Positions 8,702 through 17,044 are shown, numbered from the stretch's first letter. The stretch is DNA of 64,000 nucleotides from Paenibacillus_AM sp052180255 (GCF_052180255.1 NZ_CP197466.1:1798001-1862000); one strand, 5' to 3'. Numbers and translations are program-made. The notes: generated by a model from the letters alone, not told the origin.

Positions 8702-11101
8702 ATGTACTTTAATGAAGAACAGGTGAAAAATCGTATAATCATTCCTTTTTTGTCGCAGCTTGGTTTCAGCGCTAATGAGATGATTTTTGAAAAAAAATTA
8801 GAGATAATGATTCCAAGAAAAGGTAGTATTTTGATAGAAAATCAAATTAAAAAAAATGTGTTTTCAGATATTATTGTGCAAAGAAATACAGGAAACAGTC
8901 TTGAAAATATTTTTCTTGTAGAGGTTAAGAATAGTAAGCACAAGATCAATGCTACCGATATTGAACAAGGGATTTGTTATGCAAGATTGTTAAAGCAGAT
9001 GCCTCCCTTTGTAGTGATAACTAACGGTTTGGAAACTAAAGTGTTTGATACGATATCTCAAAATGAAATATCTGATATTGCTCAATCACAGTATTTCCTA
9101 CAAGGGAATAAACTCACAATCGATGAAGACTTAAAGAGAGAAGCATTAAAAAAGTTTATTGATCTTAATTCCAGCAATATGCTTCAGTACTGCAAACTAC
9201 AAGTAAAGTCAAACTTGTATGAAATTTGCGGTGAAGAAAAGACTAATAAATCAATTATTGATTCAGTGCATTTTACCAGAAAAAAATATATTAACGATTT
9301 TAAAAATTTCATTTTGAGTGGCAAAAGTATATACGCATACGTTGGAAAATCAGGTATTGGGAAAACTAACTTGCTGTACTCTGTAATAAAAGAATTTGAA
9401 CACAGTAATCCTATTTTATTTTATAATTCAGGGTTATTGAATAATTCTTTACAGGAATCGATTACACAAGATTTCAGTTTCCTTAATCAAAGAGAGTATA
9501 AGTTTCACGATTTAATAGATAGAATTAATAGTATCTGTGAAAAGATGAACAAGAAAATATTTATTATTGTCGATGCGCTTGACGAAAACAACCAACCAGA
9601 AAAACTCAAAAATGAGGTCAATGACTTAGCGAAAAAAATTCACAACTCTAATATTTGCTTTGTTCTTAGTTGTAAAACTAATGATGATGAAGTAGATGTC
9701 TGGTACAATTTCACACACAATAAAGGTTCTAAAAACTTTTTAGGTGAAACAGTATACTACTCAAATCAATTTCATTTTGCTGGAAAGCTAGGAACCTACG
9801 TAGATAAGTTAGATGAAAAGGAAACTAAGCTCATTTGGGAAAAATACAAAAACCAATATAAAATCAAGGGATTTCTGAAAGGGCGAGTGAAAGAACTTGC
9901 ACAAAATCCTTTTCTCATGCGTATTATTGCAGAGACATATGAAAGGGAAGTAATTGAATCGGGGTTAGATGAAATTTTACTTTATGACAAATGGTTTGAA
10001 CGGAAATACAAACAAGCTAAGGATAGTGACCTTATAAAAGTAATATTAAAAAAAGCTACTTCTGAGATTATTGCATCTTCCAACAAAGAGAAGGTATTAT
10101 TTGATACCGTGTTAACAAATTTATTGACTATTCCAAATATCAACCAAATTCTTAAAGAAGCGATTAATCTAGGTATAATGAACCTGACGATAGATGGCAA
10201 AGGAGAAAAGTATATTTCATTTTATAATGAGAGTATATTATTTTATTTTTACAGTGTCGTTACCGAAAAATGGAGTGAGAAACCATTAGAGGAACTTGTC
10301 GGGATATTTAATACCTTGACAGATGACAACTTTCTATGGAGAACTATCAATTTCTTTATTTCTAATATTCAAAAGAGATATGAAGCCAAGAATGATATTT
10401 GGAGTAACCGGGTTGCTCAACAAAATAATGATATATGTAAACTATGTACTTCGATCATTACAATAAATGACGAGGTTTCATTAATTTGCGAGCTAAGTGT
10501 AGAGGAAATGAAAATGAATATTAGATATGGTTTATTTTCCTTAGCTCATAGGGATTGCATGCCCCAAAACTTTCCTTTAAAAATAATTGACGGTAAGAAA
10601 TTAAGATTGACTTCATCGGATATACTGGTAATAGATAACATTTTGAAGTTTTTCAAATATACACCCGAAGCTGAAATGGATAGGATCAATCAACAGCTTG
10701 AAAGTGCTCTAAATATGCATAAAGCTTCATTAACACAATTTTATCCTACTAAAACTACAGCAGCGGAGCCATTTTGGGCTTTAATGGAATTCAATGGAAA
10801 TACAAATATAGGTAATATTTATCCCTATCCTGGAAGTACTAAAAATAATCCTGTACTCTTTCTTGATAAAGAAATTGCTAGCAAATATTTAGCAATTTTA
10901 AGGTCAATAAAGATTGATATAAACTATGTAGTTGTTGGCTTGGACAGAAAATATATGCTTGAAGTTTTTAAGCGAGTTAGAGTAGGCGAACTTTCTTTTT
11001 TTCTTGTGGTTGAATATAGTGAAAGAGGCGCGAAAGCAATTGAAATTGGTTTAGAAGAGGTATGTCAAGCTTGTGTGGAATACATTCATCATCATCAGTA
11101 G
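8702..11101 (+). CDS. Restriction-nuclease/NACHT-like STAND NTPase (putative defence protein)
   Basis: 799 residues. Residues 1-125 resemble the N-terminal domain of type I restriction R subunits: FNEEQVKNRIIIPFLSQLGF, then FSDIIVQR...IFLVEVKN, a PD-(D/E)XK core. Residues about 213-222 are a Walker A (GKSGIGKT) and about 288-297 a Walker B of the NACHT type (FIIVDALDEN). A helical remainder of some 450 residues would be the sensor. Nuclease effector, STAND switch and C-terminal sensor is the layout of bacterial NACHT and Avs antiviral proteins: ligand binding activates the NTPase and unleashes the nuclease. The ATG follows GGAGGTCAGTCTGT. It stands alone after a 78 bp gap and may be a complete one-gene system. 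The C-terminal domain is unrecognised. Confidence 0.72.
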   Translation: MYFNEEQVKNRIIIPFLSQLGFSANEMIFEKKLEIMIPRKGSILIENQIKKNVFSDIIVQRNTGNSLENIFLVEVKNSKHKINATDIEQGICYARLLKQMPPFVVITNGLETKVFDTISQNEISDIAQSQYFLQGNKLTIDEDLKREALKKFIDLNSSNMLQYCKLQVKSNLYEICGEEKTNKSIIDSVHFTRKKYINDFKNFILSGKSIYAYVGKSGIGKTNLLYSVIKEFEHSNPILFYNSGLLNNSLQESITQDFSFLNQREYKFHDLIDRINSICEKMNKKIFIIVDALDENNQPEKLKNEVNDLAKKIHNSNICFVLSCKTNDDEVDVWYNFTHNKGSKNFLGETVYYSNQFHFAGKLGTYVDKLDEKETKLIWEKYKNQYKIKGFLKGRVKELAQNPFLMRIIAETYEREVIESGLDEILLYDKWFERKYKQAKDSDLIKVILKKATSEIIASSNKEKVLFDTVLTNLLTIPNINQILKEAINLGIMNLTIDGKGEKYISFYNESILFYFYSVVTEKWSEKPLEELVGIFNTLTDDNFLWRTINFFISNIQKRYEAKNDIWSNRVAQQNNDICKLCTSIITINDEVSLICELSVEEMKMNIRYGLFSLAHRDCMPQNFPLKIIDGKKLRLTSSDILVIDNILKFFKYTPEAEMDRINQQLESALNMHKASLTQFYPTKTTAAEPFWALMEFNGNTNIGNIYPYPGSTKNNPVLFLDKEIASKYLAILRSIKIDINYVVVGLDRKYMLEVFKRVRVGELSFFLVVEYSERGAKAIEIGLEEVCQACVEYIHHHQ

Positions 11102-11271
11102 TCATGTATGACTTACATTCTACATTGTCAAAACGAAAAACCCAGTCATTATGTAGATTTTAAGTACATACAGATGATAGTACTATTTTGTTTTGCTAGG
11201 TCTTTATCTGCCATAAATGTTGTAACGGTATCGGAGTTGTTTTTATTTCTTATGATTAGAGAATGAGAATT

Positions 11272-11442
11272 TTGGTCACATTTTTGGTCACACTTTTTCC
11301 TTTTCGAGCGTTACGGAGTACTCGAACGTAGAAACATAAAATTCAAAGATGCCTTGTCCCACAAGGCTTCCCTCAGCTCTTTCCTTAACGTATAAAACCC
11401 TATCTCTCCACTGGTAGCGAAGAGGTCAGGGGTTCGAGCCCC
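11272..11442. repeat. Right-end repeat, copy 1
   Basis: Two GGTCACA units (TTGGTCACATTTTTGGTCAC), then CTCGAACGTAGAAACATAAA, a perfect small hairpin GCCTTGT-CCC-ACAAGGC (11351-11367), AACGTATAAAACCCTATCTC and CTCCACTGGTAGCGA, running into a tRNA 3'-end-like sequence. A diverged copy in the same order is at 17045-17202. The stretch 11102-11271 before it is AT-rich and shows nothing I can name. Confidence 0.7.
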
Positions 11443-11452
11443 TTGGCTTCAT
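11411..11452 (+). other. tRNA 3'-end fragment, att-like
   Basis: CGAAGAGGTCA is followed by a T-arm (AGGGG, loop TTCGAGC, CCCTT) and GGCTTCA, as in the 3' third of a tRNA. No D-arm or anticodon arm precedes it, so it is not a functional tRNA. Such fragments mark att sites of elements that integrate in tRNA genes. Confidence 0.6.
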
Positions 11453-11507
11453 AAAGAAAAAAGCTTTTAAACACAAAGAATCCCGAGTGTTTGAAGGCTT
11501 TTTTCAT
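11443..11507 (+). repeat. Left-end repeat, copy 2 (contains a terminator hairpin)
   Basis: TTGGCTTCATAAAGAAAAAA is followed by GCTTTTAAACAC and GTGTTTGAAGGC as hairpin arms and a T run, matching 5691-5763. The start coincides with the end of the tRNA-like fragment. Confidence 0.75.
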
Positions 11508-11659
11508 TGTTGTGATAATGGTGATTTTGGAGCGTGGTCGCACGTTTGGTTCAGTCGTTGTCGGAAATTGATCAAATAGATAATAGAATAACTGTCGAGA
11601 CGCTCCCGTAAATACTCTGAAATCAGCCTTTTAAGTTCTTCATTGCGATAGTTGTCCAT
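11504..11659 (-). CDS. Small 51-residue ORF with strong ribosome site
   Basis: Reads MDNYRNEELKRLISEYL..., a charged helix followed by a proline/lysine tail. The ATG at 11659 has AGGAGGCAGATATT directly upstream, as good a Shine-Dalgarno as any in the window. Its 3' end runs into the left-end repeat. I do not recognise the family. It may be a small regulator or antitoxin-like protein, or the remaining head of a lost gene. It is too short for confident coding statistics. Confidence 0.45.
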   Translation of the reverse strand: MDNYRNEELKRLISEYLRERLDSYSIIYLINFRQRLNQTCDHAPKSPLSQQ

Positions 11660-11694
11660 AATATCTGCCTCCTAATTAAATGAAAGATTAACGA

Positions 11695-11719
11695 GCCGGA
11701 CACGTTGATCGTGTCCGGC
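11695..11719. repeat. Perfect 10-bp inverted repeat
   Basis: GCCGGACACG, a 5-nt loop, then CGTGTCCGGC; GC-rich in an otherwise AT-rich stretch and without a following T run. An 8-bp palindrome CTCGCGAG follows at about 11728. Could be a recombinase or regulator site, or the structured leader of the small reverse-strand ORF. Confidence 0.5.
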
Positions 11720-11832
11720 GTATGCCTCTCGCGAGGACTACCTATCTGTATAAGGTATCAAGGGTATAATATAAAATTCAAAATTGTAATCTTACGAATT
11801 TCAATAGGTTTTTGGGCTTATCTTTTTGGTTT

Positions 11833-11866
11833 AAAAAAAGGAAAATGACGGAAGATAGCGAATTTT
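11833..11866 (+). repeat. Shared upstream box, copy 2
   Basis: An A-rich run followed by GGAAAATGACGGAAGATAGC and GAATTTT, matching 5859-5890. It lies about 50 bp before the NA37 gene. Nothing else is recognised between the inverted repeat and this box. Confidence 0.6.
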
Positions 11867-11916
11867 AGTAGAATACAGGATATTATTGTAATGATATGGA
11901 GAAGGAGCTATCTGAT

Positions 11917-12960
11917 ATGACGGATTTTTCTGGAGCAACTATACAAAAGCTTATTATTCATAGTGTTGGAAATAAACTGAAAGAAGAGGAACTTTTATTT
12001 TCAAAAGTCTGCGCAAATATTTCTGAAAATTCGCTACACAATATATTAGGAAGATATTTCTTTCAACGATTTAAAGAAAATCCTCTATATAAGTTCCATC
12101 ATAAAACTGATCTTATTTTCAACGAAATATATCAATATACAAAAGCAATATTCCTTGATATTAACAGTTTTGAAGATAATTCGAAAAATATCGCAAATCA
12201 TTTGTATGAAGTATCCACACATCCAAATATAAAACCAGGTGAGCTATCAATAGCCTTTATAGAAGGTATTAATTTAAAAGGAACTCTGTGCAACGCTGTT
12301 GGTATTTTTAAGTCTGAAAATAAAGAGCCATTTCTAAAAATTCATAGTGATGGACAAAGTTTTACAGTTGACTGGGATCAAGGGATTGACACGAATAAGT
12401 TAGATAAAGGTTGTATTATTTTTAATAATCAAATGGAGACTGGATACAGTGTCCTTCCTGTAGATAGTGGCTCAGGGATAGATACTAAATATTGGAAAGA
12501 GGATTTTTTAGGGATTCAAATAGAAGATAATAGCTCGAACAAAACAAAGTTAATAGTTGAAGCTTGTAAGGAATATGTGAAAAAAGATTTAGTTATTGAT
12601 AAAAAAGATAAAGTCATGATGTTGAATAATGTTATAGACTATATGGTGGAAAAACCCGATATTGATTTGAATGATTTCACTATGAATGTTGCTAAAAATT
12701 TGGATCAATCGGAGGAATTGAAAGATTTTATAAACGTTTATGCTGAGAAAAAGAATTTTAGTAATGTTGAAAATTTCTCAATAGACCATTCTGCACTGAA
12801 AAACATAAAAAGAAATATTAAAAACTTTATAAAATTAGATACTAACTACGAGATTAAGATTAATAAGGCTTCAGTAAACAACTCTCATTATTTAGAGAAG
12901 GGCTACGATGAGCAGAAGCACATGCATTTCTATAAAATCTACTTTAATGAAGAAGAATAG
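11917..12960 (+). CDS. Nucleoid-associated protein, NA37/YejK (NdpA) family
   Basis: 347 residues, resembling the 37-kDa nucleoid-associated family (YejK/NdpA of Gammaproteobacteria): an N-terminal IQKLIIHSVGNK, then LSIAFIEGINLKG, VGIFKSENKEPFLKI, and a basic C-terminal part. Family members bind nucleoid DNA, and their exact function is poorly known. The ATG at 11917 is preferred over one at 11896 because AGAAGGAG lies at proper distance only for the later one. The next gene starts 14 bp after the stop, so it heads a three-gene operon with a nuclease-like protein. In this setting it may bind or recognise foreign DNA, which is inference. Such a protein is a rare firmicute accessory gene. Confidence 0.75.
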   Translation: MTDFSGATIQKLIIHSVGNKLKEEELLFSKVCANISENSLHNILGRYFFQRFKENPLYKFHHKTDLIFNEIYQYTKAIFLDINSFEDNSKNIANHLYEVSTHPNIKPGELSIAFIEGINLKGTLCNAVGIFKSENKEPFLKIHSDGQSFTVDWDQGIDTNKLDKGCIIFNNQMETGYSVLPVDSGSGIDTKYWKEDFLGIQIEDNSSNKTKLIVEACKEYVKKDLVIDKKDKVMMLNNVIDYMVEKPDIDLNDFTMNVAKNLDQSEELKDFINVYAEKKNFSNVENFSIDHSALKNIKRNIKNFIKLDTNYEIKINKASVNNSHYLEKGYDEQKHMHFYKIYFNEEE

Positions 12961-12974
12961 ATAGGTGGGATATC

Positions 12975-13928
12975 GTGTCTGGAGAAAAATCAAAATCATC
13001 TGGTGAATACGGGGAAAAAATAGCATCTGAAATTCTTGAGCTGATTGGGTGGAAAAATGTACTTAATGGAAAAAATATAGCTTGTGTTAAAAATGACATT
13101 CATCAAGGTGCAGAAGGAAATCCTCGACAAAAACATGGAGTTGATTTTATTGTCAAATATGAATGTCCTTTGATAACAAGATCTGAGAGTAATATACTTA
13201 TATCTGTCAAACATCGGGACGGTTATCCAGAAACCCAAAAAGGAATAACAACTCAATTCAAATCATTTTTAAAAGACATTGCCGAGGCCACGGAATGTTA
13301 TCCTTCGCATGAATTATTCTCACAAAGAATTAAAGGAACAAAAAAATTAGAAGTTTCAAATGTAATTATGTGGTTCAACAGTACTATAGACAAAGAAAAT
13401 GAAGGAGTTATAGAGGAACTTCATAGCTTCAGAAATAGTGATAACGTAAACTTCAAAACAGTATATTTGTTTGATAATAAAAAAGCTAACTTTTTGTACA
13501 GTAGTATTAGGTATGTTCAAAGTAGATGTACCGACTTTTTCTTCTATTATCCTGATACAGGGTTCAATATGGATTCTACCGAAAGGTCACATCAAGGACG
13601 AGTCCTCCCTGTGCAGTTTATTAATTCACCAATTCAATTGTTTAAAATTGTTGAGTCTACTGGAAATTGCTTAGTTATAACGGTTGAAGACAAGTTTTCT
13701 ATAGAGTATTTTGAAAGAATACTTCAGTTAGCTAGGCTTATTACTGAAAATTGGGCATCAAAAATAGTAATCGCATTTTCTGATTATAATAACTACTTAA
13801 ATGAGGAAGATATTGTTAAAAGTAAAATGAAAATTAAAGATACTGAATTTGCACAACAGATTTTTGTTGATAAGTTTAGTTATTTAGATTTTCGGAACTT
13901 GGGAGGGGCTCACAATGAAGATAAGTGA
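12975..13928 (+). CDS. PD-(D/E)XK nuclease-like protein, GapS4a-like
   Basis: 317 residues. An N-terminal helix (SSGEYGEKIASEILELIGW) leads into a nuclease core: HGVDFIVKY at about residue 54-61 and ILISVKHRD at about 74-82, where the usual E-x-K reads S-V-K, so catalysis may rely on a neighbouring acid. The remainder is alpha/beta and unrecognised. The overall pattern reminds me of GapS4a, the nuclease subunit of the GAPS4 anti-phage system; this is recollection and not a search result. The start is GTG after AGGTGGGA. The stop overlaps the start of the next gene by 14 bp, indicating translational coupling and a likely physical complex. Confidence 0.62.
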   Translation: MSGEKSKSSGEYGEKIASEILELIGWKNVLNGKNIACVKNDIHQGAEGNPRQKHGVDFIVKYECPLITRSESNILISVKHRDGYPETQKGITTQFKSFLKDIAEATECYPSHELFSQRIKGTKKLEVSNVIMWFNSTIDKENEGVIEELHSFRNSDNVNFKTVYLFDNKKANFLYSSIRYVQSRCTDFFFYYPDTGFNMDSTERSHQGRVLPVQFINSPIQLFKIVESTGNCLVITVEDKFSIEYFERILQLARLITENWASKIVIAFSDYNNYLNEEDIVKSKMKIKDTEFAQQIFVDKFSYLDFRNLGGAHNEDK

Positions 13929-15042
13929 TAAATTAGAACATTTATCCCCAATAACTGTAGCTTCTATGCTCCCATATGGTGCAATGTTAAGACCCTTACT
14001 AAATGATTCTTGTTTATCTGATGCGGATTTAAATAATGTATTAAGATCTAGGGGGGTTTATGTAGGAGATTCTGAAAAGAAAAATAAAATTCCTATATTA
14101 ATGACTATGATTTTATGTCCTAGAGAATTTGAATTGTTGCAAGAAAAGCAGGAAACTAAAGAAAGTGATCCTAAGCATAGGAACGGTACAATAAAAGGAA
14201 AAAGTGATAATCCTTTAACTTCAATTGTTACTGGTTTCGAGATAAACGTAGATGAAATTGAAAAGATGAACACGGAGGTGCAACTTAATTCTCCAATGGG
14301 TTTTGGGTATATTTCGAAAAATAAACTTAAGTTAGAATATAGTATTATAAGAGAAGATTTAACAAGAGATTGGGTAAGACCTCAGAGCGTTCATACAGCA
14401 AAGGTAATTATTACTAAAGATGAAGACACAAAGGAAATTCAAATTTGCAATGAATATACTTCAAAAGAAACAGATGACATTAACAAGAAAGTGATTAAAG
14501 ATTTTGTTTCATTTATGAAGTTAAACGATGAAGTTGAGGACAAATTAGAAACTATTAACGCAAATGATTTTACGAATCGTGAACGCTTTAATTTTATCTT
14601 GCAACTTGCAGAGGATAGCGGTGATGGAGCGTTAGAATTTATGGAAATAAGAGACGTCGAGATAGGACCTGATCCTGAAAACCCTCCTCAAAATCCTAAT
14701 AGTATTATTCAGAATAACGTGAAAAAAATAATTATTAATGGCACAGCTCTAGAAAGAAATGCTTTGCTGACGACTGATCAAGATAAAGACAATTTACTTC
14801 TTAGGAGCATTGAAGTTGTATATAAATTCAATTGTAACGGCATAAAAGGACAGTGTCATTTGCAGTATGGATTTATGCACTTCTTTCGAAATCAAAATTC
14901 GTCACAAGAATTTCAAGTTGCTTTGCGTTATATTAATTCTAGGTCAGGTAATAAAGCAACATTAAATAGTTTTGTATTAAACAGCTTTGAATCTCTGAAA
15001 AGAAGGAAGTATGAATTATTTAAAGCAAGTAAAAGTGATTAG
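13915..15042 (+). CDS. Partner protein of the nuclease, GapS4b-like, unknown fold
   Basis: 375 residues. Recognisable only by pattern: an N-terminal stretch with LRPLLNDSCLSDADLNNVLRS, then RGVYVGDSEKK and ILCPREFELLQEKQE. The first 120 residues thus look like a conserved helical domain and the rest a beta-rich region (IIINGTALERNALL). It may be the second subunit (GapS4b) of a GAPS4-type defence pair. I cannot verify this, and no enzymatic motif is visible. It starts inside the preceding gene with GGGAGGGGCTC as ribosome site. A terminator follows at 15127. Confidence 0.6.
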   Translation: MKISDKLEHLSPITVASMLPYGAMLRPLLNDSCLSDADLNNVLRSRGVYVGDSEKKNKIPILMTMILCPREFELLQEKQETKESDPKHRNGTIKGKSDNPLTSIVTGFEINVDEIEKMNTEVQLNSPMGFGYISKNKLKLEYSIIREDLTRDWVRPQSVHTAKVIITKDEDTKEIQICNEYTSKETDDINKKVIKDFVSFMKLNDEVEDKLETINANDFTNRERFNFILQLAEDSGDGALEFMEIRDVEIGPDPENPPQNPNSIIQNNVKKIIINGTALERNALLTTDQDKDNLLLRSIEVVYKFNCNGIKGQCHLQYGFMHFFRNQNSSQEFQVALRYINSRSGNKATLNSFVLNSFESLKRRKYELFKASKSD

Positions 15043-15126
15043 TAAATGAAAATTTCAATTGAAATATTAAAAAATTGAATTTTGTCATAAGAGATTTGCG
15101 ATCATAATTTTATAGATGTCAAATAA

Positions 15127-15175
15127 GAAAAATTCTGAAATCCTTTTACTGAAGGACTATCAGAATTTTTCTTTT
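15127..15175 (+). terminator. Terminator after the three-gene unit
   Basis: Long hairpin GAAAAATTCTGAAATCCTT / AGGACTATCAGAATTTTTC with T-rich 3' side. It separates the three-gene operon from the zinc-ribbon gene. Confidence 0.85.
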
Positions 15176-15307
15176 GAAGCATATTTTCACCTATCACTTA
15201 CTATTCAAACCTACTTGTTGTTAATTAGAAGTTGGGTACTCAATTAAATAAATGTCATAATAATTTTCACCTAAATCAGTAAAGAGGAAAGAAGTGAGGT
15301 ATTCTGC

Positions 15308-16951
15308 ATGATTTGTCCAAAGTGTTCAAAAGAAATTAATCTTTTTAATGAAGATATATCCACCATTGATTGTCCTCAATGCATGTTTTTTTTCTATTTA
15401 AGGCATACCTTGAGAGTAATGTTTGCAGCTTACTCAAATGTGGAGAAGAATCAGGATTCATACTTTTATAATCTCCACAGAGATATATATGATCCTTTTA
15501 TTATACAAAATCAAAATAAAGTTACTCCCATAGAAGGTGCAATTTCTATGGGCGAGTATATAATAAGTCAAATAAAAAATTTAGTTAAAGGATACCCAAA
15601 GGAAGACCTTCTCTTTATGGTTGCATCATTAAGGGAAACTGCGACATGGAATGTTTTTGATAATGATGTTTGGGCATCTTCTCATTTAAGATCAATAAGT
15701 CATATTCTAACAAATTTAGTTGAGTCGTTTGATGAAGGGTTGTTTGATATTGACTCAATAATGTTCGAGAATGATTTTGTTAATATATTAATTTTAACAG
15801 AAGAGTTAGGCAAAATAGTCAATAACGTATTTCACTCTAACGTATTTGGCTGGGATAATGACTTATCGGATATGATTAAGACAAGCATTGAAAATGAAAA
15901 ATTGGATTGGTTTCATAATTATTTTGAAGTAAAAGAATTACTTAAGCCTGAAGAAATAGAATTTGATGATGAACAAATTAACAATTACTTGCAGAGTCGA
16001 AAGATGTCTACAGCACAAATCAAAGAAGAAGTACATAGAGAACTATATAAACTAATTGGTTTCTCTACAAGTGATCTTAATAAGTTCAGAGATGAATGTA
16101 TTCAAATAGCTGAAAAAAGCGGACAAGTACTAGAAATCACACCTAGAATTAAAGGAATGGCTATGAAGGTATGCTTTCTGTTTAATGAACAATTATCTTC
16201 AACTGAGATCGATAAAGAAATAACTCGGAACATTCGAAAATTTATGACTTATAGACCCACATATGAAAAAGGAAAGCCTTTAATAGAATTATTAAACCCA
16301 CATATGGATTACAAGTTTATATTTGAGTATGAAAACTTAATAGCTTTTGGGGTATTAGATTCAGGGAATAGTATTACTATTTTTGATAATTTATCTGTTA
16401 CTGATCACTATATACACGATATTTTTGGTGAAAGGGCAACTGCTCCTTTTAAAAAAGCACAAGAAAAAATTGCAACATTGATGGCGTATAAAATTTCAAA
16501 TCACTTTGACAAAATAAATGATTACTATGTCCCTAAAATTCATAATGGAATACCTAATATAAATATAAAAATTATTCAGGGAAATGGTGTAAGAAAAAAA
16601 ATGGTCGACCATAACAATCAAGATTTAGGTGATGTTGATGCCCTCGTTGTAGATATGAAAAACATGAAGGTACTCATTATTGAAATTAAATACTATAAAC
16701 CTTCAACTGGGCTTATAGAGATATTAAGAAAGGATAAGAAAATTTTTGATGATCTAACGAAGATAAAAAAACGAGCTCAATGGATTAAAGACAACATTGA
16801 TGCCTTAACAACAGCTTGGGGACTACCACATAATGAATACTTGATTGAAACAATAATTGTTACTGCAAGACCGAACTACTTCGGTAAAGAATTAGAAAAA
16901 CAAGAAAAAGTAATTTACAAAACATTCGACGAAATATTAAGAGTCAACTGA
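15308..16951 (+). CDS. Zinc-ribbon protein with C-terminal PD-(D/E)XK-like domain
   Basis: 547 residues. An N-terminal zinc ribbon (C3-x2-C6 ... C22-x2-C25) is followed by about 400 helical residues of no family I know, and a C-terminal nuclease-like core at about 440-462: GDVDALVVD then VLIIEIKYY. The catalytic pattern and the following helix plus strand (IIVTARPNYFGKE) parallel the cassette 1 protein at 6930-8468, suggesting a shared effector type. The ATG follows AGAGGAAAGAAGTGAGG. It has its own upstream terminator, so it is probably a separate transcription unit and perhaps a stand-alone defence gene. AT-rich like the rest of the island. Confidence 0.7.
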   Translation: MICPKCSKEINLFNEDISTIDCPQCMFFFYLRHTLRVMFAAYSNVEKNQDSYFYNLHRDIYDPFIIQNQNKVTPIEGAISMGEYIISQIKNLVKGYPKEDLLFMVASLRETATWNVFDNDVWASSHLRSISHILTNLVESFDEGLFDIDSIMFENDFVNILILTEELGKIVNNVFHSNVFGWDNDLSDMIKTSIENEKLDWFHNYFEVKELLKPEEIEFDDEQINNYLQSRKMSTAQIKEEVHRELYKLIGFSTSDLNKFRDECIQIAEKSGQVLEITPRIKGMAMKVCFLFNEQLSSTEIDKEITRNIRKFMTYRPTYEKGKPLIELLNPHMDYKFIFEYENLIAFGVLDSGNSITIFDNLSVTDHYIHDIFGERATAPFKKAQEKIATLMAYKISNHFDKINDYYVPKIHNGIPNINIKIIQGNGVRKKMVDHNNQDLGDVDALVVDMKNMKVLIIEIKYYKPSTGLIEILRKDKKIFDDLTKIKKRAQWIKDNIDALTTAWGLPHNEYLIETIIVTARPNYFGKELEKQEKVIYKTFDEILRVN

Positions 16952-17044
16952 TAATATTAAATATATTTTGAAAGTGATAGAACTGTTCCGCTTTACCCTC
17001 CACTGCAAGATTCAGACGTAAGTGTATTTATAATGTGTAACTTA

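Larger units (their letters stand above)
5691..11442. mobile_element. Accessory cassette 1 (putative defence cassette)
   Basis: AT-rich block bounded on the left by a repeat (5691-5763) that recurs at 11443, and ending in a right-end sequence (11272-11442) that recurs at 17045-17202. It contains an HNH nuclease, a PD-(D/E)XK-like protein with a possible frameshifted tail, and a nuclease-NACHT-like NTPase. The right end finishes in a tRNA 3'-end-like sequence, the usual target of tyrosine recombinases. No integrase is present, so mobility would need a helper or is historical. Boundaries are inferred from the repeats only. Confidence 0.5.

Noticed and set aside
11411..11452. Functional tRNA gene
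   Set aside because: Only the T-arm and acceptor 3' side are present; no D-arm, anticodon arm or matching 5' acceptor strand precedes them.
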